A stretch of DNA of 45,300 bases. Source: Streptomyces sp. HNM0574. Its GTDB lineage: Bacteria; Actinomycetota; Actinomycetes; Streptomycetales; Streptomycetaceae. Of the stretch, positions 7,386 through 16,150 are shown one piece after another. Position 1 is the first letter of the stretch. The number at the start of each line of letters is the position of its first letter. The stretch is taken from the NCBI RefSeq assembly GCF_012726235.1, contig NZ_JAASAH010000026.1, forward strand, positions 1 to 45,300. Reading direction: 5' to 3'. The translations under genes and the position numbers were made by a program. The notes beneath the pieces are model-generated. The model was not told the DNA's origin. It worked only from the letters and a program-made list of their open reading frames with translations, and made no database searches.

Positions 7386-9503
7386 ATGGACCGCAGAACC
7401 TTCCTCTCCCTGCTCGGCGCCGCGGGGGTGAGCGTCGGCCTCGCCGGGCCGGCCGCCCACGCCTCCGGGCCGGCCGCCGCCCCGCGCGGCCCGCATCAGC
7501 CCTTCCTGCACGGCTACGACGCCGAGGGGCTGAAGAACTGGAGCCCGGAGACCGACCGTTGGGCCCGCCACTTCCGCTCCCGCGTCCCGCTCGCCGAGCG
7601 CATCGCCCCGTTCGCCGCGACCCAGGCCGACCCGGCACTGGCCACCGGACCGCGGGTGATGAACCTCAGCTACGACTACGACAACTCCTTCTTCCACGCC
7701 TTCCCGTACAACGACGTCTTCGCCCGGCGCCTGCTCCGCTTCTGGCAGTACACCGACCTGTACGGCTCCTGGCACGGGATGCCCGTCGACGGCTCACCCG
7801 CCGACGAGCCCGTGCACGGGGTGGTCAACCTGCCCAACCCGGCCTGGACGGACGCCGCGCACCGCAACGGCGCGCGGAGCCTCGGCTGCTGGTTCTGGCC
7901 CAGGGAGGGCACCTTCTCCGCGTACCTGGAGCAGCGCGCGGACGGCTCCTTCCCGGTGGCGGACAAACTGATCGAGATGGCCGCCTACTTCGGCTTCGAC
8001 GGCTACTTCCTCAACCAGGAGGCGGAGACGGCTCCCGAGGACGCGGCGAAGCTGCTGGAGATGCTGTCCTACCTGCGGCGGAGGGCGCCCGAGGGGTTCC
8101 ACCTCCAGTGGTACGACACGATCACCACGGACGGCAGCCTGGACTACCAGAACCAGCTCAACGGGACGAACGCCCCCTGGATCCGGAACGGCGAAACCCC
8201 CGTCGCGCACAGCCTGTTCGCCAACTACTGGCTGCCGGACGCGCAGCAGGTGGTCACCTCGCGCGAGACGGCGGAGCGGCTCGGGCTCGATCCGTACGAG
8301 GTGGTCTTCCACGGCACGGAGAACGAGAAGTACGGCTACAACCCGCCCTACGACACCCGGCTGATCTTCCCCGAGGGTCAGCCGGCGCGCACCAGTTGGG
8401 CCCTGTTCGGCTCGCACTTCGCCTGGGACCGCCACCCGGACCGGGAGGACCCCGGGGCGCAGGACGCCGTCTTCCGGCGGGAGCGGCGCTACTGGTCGGG
8501 ACCGGAGGAGGACCCCACGCGCACCGGCCGCACCGAGTACGTCCCGTGGCCCGAGGAGGACGAGGGGAAGCCGCGCGACGCGGACAACCACCGGAAGTGG
8601 GACGGCGTCGCGCGGTACATCACCGAGCGTTCGGTGATCGGCTCGTTCCCGTTCGTCACCCGCTTCAACACCGGGCACGGGCGGGCCTTCTTCCTCGGCG
8701 GGGAGCGGGTGAGCGACCGGGAGTGGAACAACATCGGCATCCAGGACGTCCTGCCCACCTGGCAGTTCTGGACGCGCAGCGGCGGCCCGGACGAGCCGCT
8801 CGCCGTCGACTTCGACTACGGCCTGGCCTGGGACGGCGGCTCCTCGCTGCGCATCGCGGGCGCGCTCGGCCCCCGGAACCCGACCACCGTGCGGCTGTTC
8901 AAGACGGCGCTGGAGGTGACCGGTGCGGAGACGCTGTCCGTCACCTTCCGGACCGGACGGGCGGGCGCGGCGAGCGGTCTGGAGCTCGGGCTGGTCCTCG
9001 CCGACGCACCGGACCGCTTCGCGTGGCTGCCCGCCGGGCGCACCGCGTCCGGTGGCTGGAACACCGTCCGGCTGCCGCTGGCCCCGTTCCGCGGCCGGAC
9101 GGTCGCGGCGCTGGGCGTGCGGGTGTCGGCCGGCTCCGGCGCGGCGGACGGGCGTCCGGAGCCGTACGTGCTGCACCTCGGGGAGCTGGCGCTGACGGGT
9201 GCGCCCCCGGCGCCGCCCGCGCGTCCCGCGGGGTTCGCGGTGGACGCGGTGCACCGGGACGGGGACGTGGCGGAGGTCTTCGTCTCCTGGCGGCTCGCCG
9301 AGCGCGGCGTCTGGTACTACGACCTGCTCGGGGAGCGTCCGGGCGGCGGGCCGGAGGCGCTCGGCCGGATCTACGGCGAGGTGTTCTACGTCAAGTCCCT
9401 TGCCCGCAACGGGAAGGAGGCGGCGCGCACGCTCCGGCTGGTGCCCGTCGCGCCCGACGGCACCCGCGGCGCCCCGGCCACGGCGCGGGTGCGCTGGGAG
9501 TGA
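7386..9503 (+). CDS. Secreted endo-beta-N-acetylglucosaminidase, GH85
   Basis: A 705-aa secreted glycosidase that cuts the chitobiose core of N-glycans. It begins with a Tat signal (RRTFLSLLG at residues 3-11, hydrophobic core, likely cleavage near AHA-SG at 27). The GH85 barrel covers roughly 35-360, with FHAFPYNDVFARRLLRFWQY and the catalytic pair Asn210/Glu212 in YFLNQEAE (Asn orients the substrate acetamido group, Glu is the acid/base). NLPNPAWTDAAHRNG and WYDTITTDG are also family-typical. The rest is beta-rich, with a fibronectin-like end (EVFVSWRLAERGVWYYDL) expected to support carbohydrate binding. It stands alone behind a LacI-type operator, and only 6 nt separate its stop from the converging neighbour's stop. 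Confidence 0.92.
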   Translation: MDRRTFLSLLGAAGVSVGLAGPAAHASGPAAAPRGPHQPFLHGYDAEGLKNWSPETDRWARHFRSRVPLAERIAPFAATQADPALATGPRVMNLSYDYDNSFFHAFPYNDVFARRLLRFWQYTDLYGSWHGMPVDGSPADEPVHGVVNLPNPAWTDAAHRNGARSLGCWFWPREGTFSAYLEQRADGSFPVADKLIEMAAYFGFDGYFLNQEAETAPEDAAKLLEMLSYLRRRAPEGFHLQWYDTITTDGSLDYQNQLNGTNAPWIRNGETPVAHSLFANYWLPDAQQVVTSRETAERLGLDPYEVVFHGTENEKYGYNPPYDTRLIFPEGQPARTSWALFGSHFAWDRHPDREDPGAQDAVFRRERRYWSGPEEDPTRTGRTEYVPWPEEDEGKPRDADNHRKWDGVARYITERSVIGSFPFVTRFNTGHGRAFFLGGERVSDREWNNIGIQDVLPTWQFWTRSGGPDEPLAVDFDYGLAWDGGSSLRIAGALGPRNPTTVRLFKTALEVTGAETLSVTFRTGRAGAASGLELGLVLADAPDRFAWLPAGRTASGGWNTVRLPLAPFRGRTVAALGVRVSAGSGAADGRPEPYVLHLGELALTGAPPAPPARPAGFAVDAVHRDGDVAEVFVSWRLAERGVWYYDLLGERPGGGPEALGRIYGEVFYVKSLARNGKEAARTLRLVPVAPDGTRGAPATARVRWE

Positions 9504-9509
9504 GACGGG

Positions 9510-10112
9510 TCAGGCCGGCGCGGACGGGCCCGGCTCGCGGCCGAGCCAGGCCGCGAGCCGGGTGTAGACGCCGGCGTCGTCCGGGACCGGGCGGCGGGGC
9601 GCGAACGGCAGGTGCGCGCGCCCGTCGTCCGGGACGGCCCGCTCGGCGACGGCCAGCGCGAACCGGCCGAGTTCCGGGTCGAGTCCGTCCGTGCGGGACG
9701 TCGCGGTGGCCAGGTCCCAGGAGTGCACGACCACCTCCAGGACGGTGCCCGCCAGCGCGGCGCGCCCCGGCATGGTGCCCCAGGGCACCGCCACCGTGGC
9801 GTCCAGCAGCGCGTCGTCCGCCCAGGCACCGGTCATCCGCCCGCGCGCCTCGGCGTACACCCGGGGCCACTCCTCCGCGGGCAGGCCAGGGGCCCAGGCG
9901 GGGACCTCCTCGTACGCGGTGTCGCCGCCCGCGGCGATGGCGGCCATCCGGTCCATGCCGCCCACCAGGTGCCCCAGCAGCGACCGCACGTCGAAGTCGC
10001 CACAGGGGGTGGGGGCCGTGAGCTGTTCCGGGTCAACCGCCGCGACCAGTCCGGCCAGTTGCTCCGTGGCGCGGTCGAGTACGGGCCGGGGGTCGGGGTG
10101 CTGTTCGCTCAC
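9510..10112 (-). CDS. TIGR03086/mycothiol-dependent maleylpyruvate isomerase N-terminal domain protein
   Basis: A 200-aa DinB-like four-helix metal protein. The motif order is family-typical: PTPCGDFDVRSLLGHLVGG (about 34-52, metal His48), a central variable segment, then VLEVVVHSWDLATAT with the second metal-region His. Members are mycothiol-dependent enzymes or uncharacterised metal-binding proteins of actinobacteria; the reaction here is unknown. The GTG start follows GAGGAG. It converges on the GH85 gene with almost no spacer. No functional link to its neighbours is evident. Confidence 0.85.
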   Translation of the reverse strand: MSEQHPDPRPVLDRATEQLAGLVAAVDPEQLTAPTPCGDFDVRSLLGHLVGGMDRMAAIAAGGDTAYEEVPAWAPGLPAEEWPRVYAEARGRMTGAWADDALLDATVAVPWGTMPGRAALAGTVLEVVVHSWDLATATSRTDGLDPELGRFALAVAERAVPDDGRAHLPFAPRRPVPDDAGVYTRLAAWLGREPGPSAPA

Positions 10113-10203
10113 GTTCCGCTCCTCGCTCGGGCCGGTTCCTCCGTGCGGAACCGGCTTCCGGGAGCAGTCTGCCGCCGGGCACCGACATCCGCGCGGCGGC
10201 CGC

Positions 10204-11409
10204 TCAGGGGCGGGCGCGGGCGGCGACGCCGTCGAGGAGGCGGCGGCGCTCGGCCGGGTCGGCGGCCAGGGCCACGCCGGTGCGGGCGAGGGCGAGGGCG
10301 CCGTCGAGCACCGCGCGGTCGGCGCCGGGGCTCTTGCCGTGCTCGGCGAAGCCGGGGGTGTGGTGGGCGGCGCCGCCGGTGTCGTAGCCGATGGTGGGGT
10401 GGATCGACGGGAGCTCCCTGGAGACGTTGCCCATGTCCGTCGAGGCGAGGGTCTCGCCCTGCCGGGAGGTGACGGTGCGGCCCAGCGCGCCGGCCTCGGC
10501 CCGGTAGGCGGCGGTCATCGCCGCGTCCTGGCGCAGTTCGGCGAAGTCCCGTCCGTGCACCCGGAGTTCGAGTGCGGCGCCGGTGGCGAGGGCGCCGGCC
10601 TCGAAGCAGGCGCGCACCCGTTGCCGTACGGCGTCGAGGGTCTCCAGGTCGGGTGCCCGCACCTCGTAGCGGGCGTGCGCGTGCTCGGGGATGACGTTCA
10701 CTGCGCGGCCGGCCTCGGTGACGATGCCGTGCACCAGGGCTCCGGGCGGCAGCTGCTGGCGCAGCAGGCCGATCGCGGTGTGCGCGAGGGTCATCGCGTC
10801 GAGCGCGTTGACGCCCTCCCAGGGGGCGACGGCCGCGTGCGCGGGGGTGCCGCGGTAGGTGACGTCCCAGGCGCCGATGGCCAGCGAGGAGGCGCCGACG
10901 CTGTCCTCGGGGGCGGCGTGCACCATCATCGCGGCGGCGACGTCGTCGAAGACGCCGGCGTCCAGGAGCAGCACCTTGCCGCCGATGTCCTCCTCGGCGG
11001 GGGTGCCGATCAGCTTGACGGTGAGGCCGAGTTCGTCGGCGACGGCGGCCAGTGCGAGTGCCGCGCCGACCGAGGCGGCGCCGTTCACGTTGTGCCCGCA
11101 GGCGTGGCCGATGCCGGGCAGCGCGTCGTACTCGGCGCAGAGGCCGAGCACCAGATCGCCGCTGCCCCGGGTGGCGACCAGCGCGGTGGGCAGGTCTCCG
11201 ACGCCGCGCCGGACGGTGAACCCGGCGTCCTCCAGCAGGGCGGCGATCTTCGCCGCCGACCTGTGCTCGGCGAGGGCGGTCTCGGGCTCGTCGTGCAGGC
11301 TGTGGCTCAGGCCGACCAGCCGCTCGCCCCAGGCCCGTACGGCGGTGGCGACCGCCTCGCGGGGCGGGGTGGTGCCGGTGGCCGGTGCCGTGGTGTCCGC
11401 CGTGGTCAT
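10204..11409 (-). CDS. M20-family amidohydrolase (AbgB/ACY1L2-like)
   Basis: A 401-aa zinc aminoacylase/carboxypeptidase-type hydrolase. GHACGHN (101-107) supplies the first metal ligands, TPAEEDIGGK (about 137-145) carries the catalytic Glu, and HHTPGF near the C-terminus gives the last His. A lid dimerisation domain lies between them (about 185-300). The layout is closest to the AbgB/ACY1L2 branch, which cleaves N-acyl or p-aminobenzoyl amino acids and dipeptides. Its ATG overlaps the MFS stop (ATGA), so transporter and hydrolase are coupled, suggesting uptake of an amide substrate followed by cleavage. The divergent AsnC-type gene is the likely regulator. Confidence 0.88.
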   Translation of the reverse strand: MTTADTTAPATGTTPPREAVATAVRAWGERLVGLSHSLHDEPETALAEHRSAAKIAALLEDAGFTVRRGVGDLPTALVATRGSGDLVLGLCAEYDALPGIGHACGHNVNGAASVGAALALAAVADELGLTVKLIGTPAEEDIGGKVLLLDAGVFDDVAAAMMVHAAPEDSVGASSLAIGAWDVTYRGTPAHAAVAPWEGVNALDAMTLAHTAIGLLRQQLPPGALVHGIVTEAGRAVNVIPEHAHARYEVRAPDLETLDAVRQRVRACFEAGALATGAALELRVHGRDFAELRQDAAMTAAYRAEAGALGRTVTSRQGETLASTDMGNVSRELPSIHPTIGYDTGGAAHHTPGFAEHGKSPGADRAVLDGALALARTGVALAADPAERRRLLDGVAARARP

Positions 11410-12866
11410 GCGAACTCCCCTTCCGGTGCGTCGTGTTCGTGTCCCGTGGCGGGGGTGTGCGGTGCGCCGCCGGTGCGGTAGCGCAGGGCGAGGGCGGTGC
11501 CGAGGACGGCCGCGGCGGCGCAGGCGGTCCAGCTCCAGACGAAGCCGGAGGCCGCGATGGGGCCGCCGTCCGGTGCCCGGTTCGCGGCGAGGAGCGCGCC
11601 GATCACGGCAGCGCCGATGGCCGCGCCGAGGGAGAGCGCCAGCTCGTTCAGGCCGACGGCGAGTGCCGTCTCGTGCTCGGGGACGACCTCGGCCGAGAGG
11701 GTGCGCGTCACCGACTCGAACACCCCGGTCGCCAGGCCCACGACGAGCGCGGCGGCCACGTACCCGGCGAACGAGCCGTGCAGCGCGACCATCCCGAGGA
11801 AGCCCAGCGCCACCAGCACGCCGCCGGAGGTGAGCACGGCGCGGTCGCCGGCCCGTCGGGTCAGCCGCGGGGTGAGCACCGAACCGGCGAAGCCGGTCAC
11901 CACCATGGCCAGGGAGACGGTGGCGATGGCGCGCGGGCCGAGCCCCATGCCGTAGCCGGTCTCGTCCGGGTCGGCCGCGAGGAACAGGGCGTTCGCGCCG
12001 AGGAAGCCGATGGTGCCGAAGGCCGCGCAGAAGGTGTGCGCGCTGACCACCGCGAGCCGCGGGTTGCTCAGCATCCGTACGCTCACCAGCGGGTGCGCGG
12101 CCCGGCGTTCGACCGCCACCCAGGCCCACAGCAGCACGACGGCCGCCACCGCGACGCCCGCGGTCGCCGGCGAGGCCCAGCCCCAGCCGCCGCCCTGCGC
12201 CAGCACCAGGACGAGCGCGACGAGTCCGCCGGTGAGCAGTGCCGCGGCGCCGAGGTGGAAGCGTCCGCCGCGCGGTGCGTCGCTGTCGGGCAGCAGCGCG
12301 GCGGCGAGCACCGCGAGCAGCGCGACGGGGACGGCCGCCCACAGGCCGGCCTCCGGGTGCCGCTCGCTGAGCAGTCCGGCGACGAGTCCGCCGACGCCGA
12401 TGGCGATCAGCAGCACCCCGACCAGCAGCGAGACCCCGAAGCGGTTCCGCTCGGGCGCGCGGGAGCGCAGGATGCCCACCAGCAGCGGGAAGAAGCCGAC
12501 CAGCGCGCCCTGGAGCACCACGCCGAGGGCCAGCGTCGGCGCGGAGGGCCACACCGCCATCAGCAGCGATCCGGCGGCCACCGTCGCCACGGCCAGCCGC
12601 AGCAGCCTGCGGTGTCCGTACAGGTCACCGAGGCGGGACAGCAGCGGCGTCATCACCGTGAAGGCGACCTGGGACAGCAGGTAGATGTTGTTCTGGCCGA
12701 CGGCGTCGATGTCGAGCCGCAGGCCCAGCGCGGGCAGCAGCGGCGTCAGGTACCCCTGCACGATGCCGCTGCACAGCACGACGACGGCCATCGCGCCGAG
12801 CATCCCGGGCCCGGTGCCCACCAGTGGTGCCGGTGGGCGGGTCTCCCCCGCTCCGTCCGTGGACAA
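11406..12866 (-). CDS. MFS transporter, 14 TM
   Basis: A 486-aa major facilitator with the loop 2-3 signature SRLGDLYGHRRLLRLAV and about 14 hydrophobic segments. The start is TTG, chosen because GGAAGGGG/TGAGG lies just upstream and no better start follows before the first helix. Coupled to the M20 hydrolase by a 4-nt overlap. Direction cannot be read from sequence: import of an amide substrate or export of a product are both possible. Confidence 0.85.
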   Translation of the reverse strand: MSTDGAGETRPPAPLVGTGPGMLGAMAVVVLCSGIVQGYLTPLLPALGLRLDIDAVGQNNIYLLSQVAFTVMTPLLSRLGDLYGHRRLLRLAVATVAAGSLLMAVWPSAPTLALGVVLQGALVGFFPLLVGILRSRAPERNRFGVSLLVGVLLIAIGVGGLVAGLLSERHPEAGLWAAVPVALLAVLAAALLPDSDAPRGGRFHLGAAALLTGGLVALVLVLAQGGGWGWASPATAGVAVAAVVLLWAWVAVERRAAHPLVSVRMLSNPRLAVVSAHTFCAAFGTIGFLGANALFLAADPDETGYGMGLGPRAIATVSLAMVVTGFAGSVLTPRLTRRAGDRAVLTSGGVLVALGFLGMVALHGSFAGYVAAALVVGLATGVFESVTRTLSAEVVPEHETALAVGLNELALSLGAAIGAAVIGALLAANRAPDGGPIAASGFVWSWTACAAAAVLGTALALRYRTGGAPHTPATGHEHDAPEGEFA

Positions 12867-12888
12867 TGCCTCACCCCTTCCCGTACGA

Positions 12889-12933
12889 GGTCACGGGAGC
12901 CGTCACGTCTCGGCCGTGACGACTCCCGTGACC
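12889..12933. promoter_or_regulatory. Nested palindromic operator between MFS/M20 and asnC-type genes
   Basis: Outer arms GGTCACGGGAG (12889-12899) and CTCCCGTGACC (12923-12933) are perfectly complementary. Inside them CGTCACG (12901-12907) pairs with CGTGACG (12915-12921). The result is four GTCACG half-sites with two-fold symmetry over 45 bp. The right arm overlaps a possible -35 (GTGACC, 12928-12933) for a TACTGT -10 (12952-12957) of the asnC-type gene. This fits cooperative autoregulation and control of the divergent operon by an Lrp/AsnC oligomer. Confidence 0.7.
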
Positions 12934-13017
12934 GGAAATCGACAGTGCGGCTACTGTGCGGGCCGGGCCGGGAGCGGTCCCCGACATCGTCGGTTTCGTG
13001 CGTACGGAGCAGCCCTG

Positions 13018-14031
13018 ATGCGAGAAACGGTCACCGCCAGCGAGTCCGATCTGGCCCTGGTGAACGCGCTCCAGCTGCGTCCCCGTGCGGCCTGGGCCGA
13101 GCTCGCGCCGCTGCTGGGCGTCACGGCGGGCACGCTCGCGCGGCGCTGGGACCGGCTGCGCGAGGCGGGGCTCGCCTGGGTGCACGCGGCGCCCGGGCCC
13201 GAGTTCGCGCGGAACCGGTGCACCGCCTTCGTGCTGCTGCGCTGCCGCCCCGAGGAGCGCTCCCGGCTCGCGGAGCGGCTGTGCGCCTTCCCGGAGGCGG
13301 TCACCGTCGAGATGACCGCGCCGGGCAGCGCCGATCTGCTGGTCGATCTGCTCACCGACGGGCTGCCCTCGCTGGCGCGGTTCCTGAACGGGACGCTGGA
13401 GCGGCTGCCGGGCGTGACGGACGTGAACTGCCTGGTCGCGACCTCGCTGTACACCGAGGCCAGCAGGTGGCGGCTGCGCTCGCTGGACCCGGCGCAGCTC
13501 ACCGCGCTCGCGGCGCCCGTCCCGCAGGGCCCGCCGCGCGCCGTCGCGCTGGACGAGGTGGACCGGGCGCTGACCGACGCGCTGGTCCGGGACGGGCGGC
13601 TGGGCTGGGCCGAGCTGGCCGCGCGCACCGGGACCAGCCCGGCCACGGCGCGGCGCCGCCTGCACCGGCTCACCGACTCCGGCGTCCTCACCTTCCGCTG
13701 CGACGTGGCGCCGCCGCTCGCGGGCGGGCCGGTGCCGGTCTCGCTGCTCGGGCAGGCGCCGACCGGGGACGTCGCGGCCGTGCACCGGGCGCTGGCGGGG
13801 CTCCCGGAGTGCCGGCTGGCGGCGGCCGTGACGGGCTCGGCGAACGTCTTCGCGACGCTGTGGGTGCACGACATCGCCGACATCCAGCGGCGCGAGGCCG
13901 CGTTGTGCGCCCGGCTGCCGTCATTCACCGTCACCGACCGGATCGTGGGCCTGCACACCGTCAAGCGGATGGGGCACCTGCTGGACGAGGCGGGGCGCCG
14001 GACGGGTGTGCTGCCCATCCGCCCCTGGTAG
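13018..14031 (+). CDS. Lrp/AsnC-family regulator with two tandem units
   Basis: A 337-aa transcription factor made of two AsnC-like halves. The first HTH is about residues 8-55 (ESDLALVNALQLRPRAAWAELAPLLGV) and the second about 180-225 (DEVDRALTDALVRDGRLGWAELAARTG), each followed by a RAM-like ligand-binding segment. Ordinary Lrp proteins are about 150 aa, so this is the fused double form found in actinobacteria. It diverges from the MFS/M20 operon across the nested palindrome and probably senses the amino acid released by the hydrolase. ATG at 13018 follows CGGAG; upstream extensions of the frame are antisense readings. Confidence 0.9.
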   Translation: MRETVTASESDLALVNALQLRPRAAWAELAPLLGVTAGTLARRWDRLREAGLAWVHAAPGPEFARNRCTAFVLLRCRPEERSRLAERLCAFPEAVTVEMTAPGSADLLVDLLTDGLPSLARFLNGTLERLPGVTDVNCLVATSLYTEASRWRLRSLDPAQLTALAAPVPQGPPRAVALDEVDRALTDALVRDGRLGWAELAARTGTSPATARRRLHRLTDSGVLTFRCDVAPPLAGGPVPVSLLGQAPTGDVAAVHRALAGLPECRLAAAVTGSANVFATLWVHDIADIQRREAALCARLPSFTVTDRIVGLHTVKRMGHLLDEAGRRTGVLPIRPW

Positions 14032-14058
14032 CAGGCGAGTTGTGATCGACTCGGGGGC

Positions 14059-14526
14059 ATGGTTGCCCTCTGGACGAGCGTCGTGGCGGTGGCGGGAACG
14101 CTGCTGGGTTCCGTGATCACCCACGTCTTCCAGCGCCTCGCCGCGCGACGCAACGAGACCTTCACCCGTGCCGAGGCGCTGCGGCAGGAACGCATCGCCA
14201 CCTACGTGGCGTTCGCCGCCGCGGCCGAGGAGTTCCGGCGCGGCCAGGCCGACCGCTGGTTCCGCCGCCAGGAGGACCCGGAGGGGGACGCGTTCCTCAC
14301 CGCGAGGGACACGGCCCACCACCTGCGGACGACGGCGCGGCAGGAGCTGTACCGGGTCAAGCTCCTCACCGAGGACGCCGGGGTACTCGCCGCGGCCGAC
14401 CGCGCGTACGGGGACACCCGGGACATCGCGCTCGCGGAGGACCGCGCGGACCAGCGGGAGCGGGACGCCCGCGCGAAGGAGTCCATCGAGGCGTTCGTCG
14501 CACGCGCCTCTCCCCTGGTCCGCTGA
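14059..14526 (+). CDS. Small membrane-anchored protein of unknown function
   Basis: 155 aa with one N-terminal transmembrane helix (about 3-22, WTSVVAVAGTLLGSVITHVF). A long charged and probably helical cytoplasmic part follows, rich in Arg, Glu and Ala (RLAARRNETFTRAEALRQERIATYVAFAAAAEEF). No catalytic motif is visible. It starts 27 nt after the AsnC-type gene and could be read through from it. I do not recognise a function. Confidence 0.72.
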   Translation: MVALWTSVVAVAGTLLGSVITHVFQRLAARRNETFTRAEALRQERIATYVAFAAAAEEFRRGQADRWFRRQEDPEGDAFLTARDTAHHLRTTARQELYRVKLLTEDAGVLAAADRAYGDTRDIALAEDRADQRERDARAKESIEAFVARASPLVR

Positions 14527-14641
14527 ACGGGGCGTTGCGCGCCGGGACTTGGGGCGGCTGTTCCGGGCGGCGTCCACCCCCTCCATGATCGCGTAGAGTG
14601 ATCACGTGAGTACCAGCGGTAGTTGGCGGGGGTGAGTACGT

Positions 14642-16096
14642 GTGCACGCAGGACCGGTGCGTCGCTGGCTGATTCTGCTCGTACTGCTGTCCGGGGTCTT
14701 CCTCGCGAATCTCGACGTGTTCATCGTGGTCGTCGCCATGCCCGAGATCCGGCGCAGCCTCGGCGCGGGCGAGGCGCAGCAGCAACTCGTCCTCGCGGGC
14801 TACCAGTTGGTGTACGGGCTCGGGCTGATCGCGGGCGGCAGGCTCGGCGACTCCGCCGGGACGCTGCGCACCTTCCGGACCGGCATGACGCTCTTCACGC
14901 TCGCCTCCGCCGCCTGTGCGCTGGCCCCGTCGGCCGGGCTCCTGGTCGCGGCCCGGCTGCTCCAGGGCGCCGGGACGGCCCTGCTCGTCCCGCAGGTCTA
15001 CCGCTCGGCTCAGACCCTGTTCACCGGTACGGCACGGCGCCGGGCGCTCGCCCTCACCGGCGGGGTGATGGGGCTCGGCGCCGTCTGCGGGCAGCTGTTC
15101 GGCGGCTGGCTGCTGACCGCCGACCCCGCCGGGCTCGGCTGGCGCGCGGTCTTCCTGGTGAACGTCCCCGTCGGCGCCGCCGCCCTGGCCGTGCTCCCCT
15201 GGATCACCCGGCGCGGGCACAACTCCCGCGCACCGCACGCCCCTTCGCGGGTACGCCTGGACCTGCCCGGTACGGGTCTGGCGGCCCTCGCGCTCGGGCT
15301 GCTGACCGGTCCCCTGCTGGTCGGCGGCCCGGACGGGCCGGGCCCGTGGGCGCTGCCGCTGCTCGCCGCCTCGGTACCGGCCGCGCTGTGGTTCCTGCGG
15401 TACGAGCGCGCGGCCGAGGCGCTCGGCGACGATCCGCTGCTGCCGCCCCGGCTGCTGCGCTGCCCCGGCTTCGGCCGCGGACTCGCCGTGGTGGCCCTGG
15501 TCAACTGCGGGCTGAACGCCTTCGTGCTGGTGCTCGGCCTGCTGCTGCAACAGGGCCTCGGCTGGCCGCCGTTGGAGACCGGCGCCGGGATGCTGCCGGC
15601 GGCCGGCGCCTTCGCGCTCGCCTCGCTGGCGACCCCGCGGCTCCGACGGGTGCCGCAGGCCCGGGCGTTGAGCGGCGCCGCGGCCCTCGCCGCCGCCGGC
15701 TATCTCGGCTGCGCGGCGAGCGTCCTGACGTACGGGACGGGTGCGCTGCTCCTCGCGCTGGGGGTGGCCGGTGCCGGGCTGGGGCTGCTCGTCGGCCCGG
15801 TGCTGGCGGCGACGCTGCACCACGTGCCCGAGGACATCAGCGGCGCGGCCTCGGGCGTGGTGGCCACGGTGCAGCAGATCGGCGCGGCCCTCGGGGTGTG
15901 CGCGCTGGGCGCCCTGTTCTTCGCGCTCCGGCACGCGGGCACCGGCTTCCCCGCCGCGTTCGCCGTCACCACCGCCGTGATCGCCGTGACCACGGCCGCG
16001 GGCGGGCTCCTCGCCCGGGGCCTGCGCCCGGCCCCGTCCCCCGCCCCCGCGACCGGCTCACCGGCCGGCCCCCCGACCGGCCGGGCGGAGCCCTGA
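14642..16096 (+). CDS. MFS exporter, DHA2-like
   Basis: A 484-aa multispanning MFS protein. The first helix is WLILLVLLSGVFLANLDVFIV, followed by GGRLGDSAG in loop 2-3 and ARLLQGAGTALLVPQVYR, the antiporter-type motif of DHA2 exporters. It starts at GTG behind GGGGGTGAG. A TAGAGT hexamer at 14594-14599 may be its -10. It is followed after 54 nt by the polyprenyl synthase gene, so the two may form an operon in which a terpenoid is made and exported; that link is inference. Confidence 0.84.
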   Translation: MHAGPVRRWLILLVLLSGVFLANLDVFIVVVAMPEIRRSLGAGEAQQQLVLAGYQLVYGLGLIAGGRLGDSAGTLRTFRTGMTLFTLASAACALAPSAGLLVAARLLQGAGTALLVPQVYRSAQTLFTGTARRRALALTGGVMGLGAVCGQLFGGWLLTADPAGLGWRAVFLVNVPVGAAALAVLPWITRRGHNSRAPHAPSRVRLDLPGTGLAALALGLLTGPLLVGGPDGPGPWALPLLAASVPAALWFLRYERAAEALGDDPLLPPRLLRCPGFGRGLAVVALVNCGLNAFVLVLGLLLQQGLGWPPLETGAGMLPAAGAFALASLATPRLRRVPQARALSGAAALAAAGYLGCAASVLTYGTGALLLALGVAGAGLGLLVGPVLAATLHHVPEDISGAASGVVATVQQIGAALGVCALGALFFALRHAGTGFPAAFAVTTAVIAVTTAAGGLLARGLRPAPSPAPATGSPAGPPTGRAEP

Positions 16097-16150
16097 CCGC
16101 TCCCCCGGCCATCCCGGATATCCGTCCAACCCCCTGCCCCGGAGGCACCC

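Noticed and set aside
12889..12933. Large palindrome as a transcription terminator
   Set aside because: It lies between two divergent gene starts, so an operator is the better reading.
11385..14045. 886-codon + strand frame spanning several genes
   Set aside because: Crosses the M20/MFS and AsnC genes in wrong frames; no recognisable domain.
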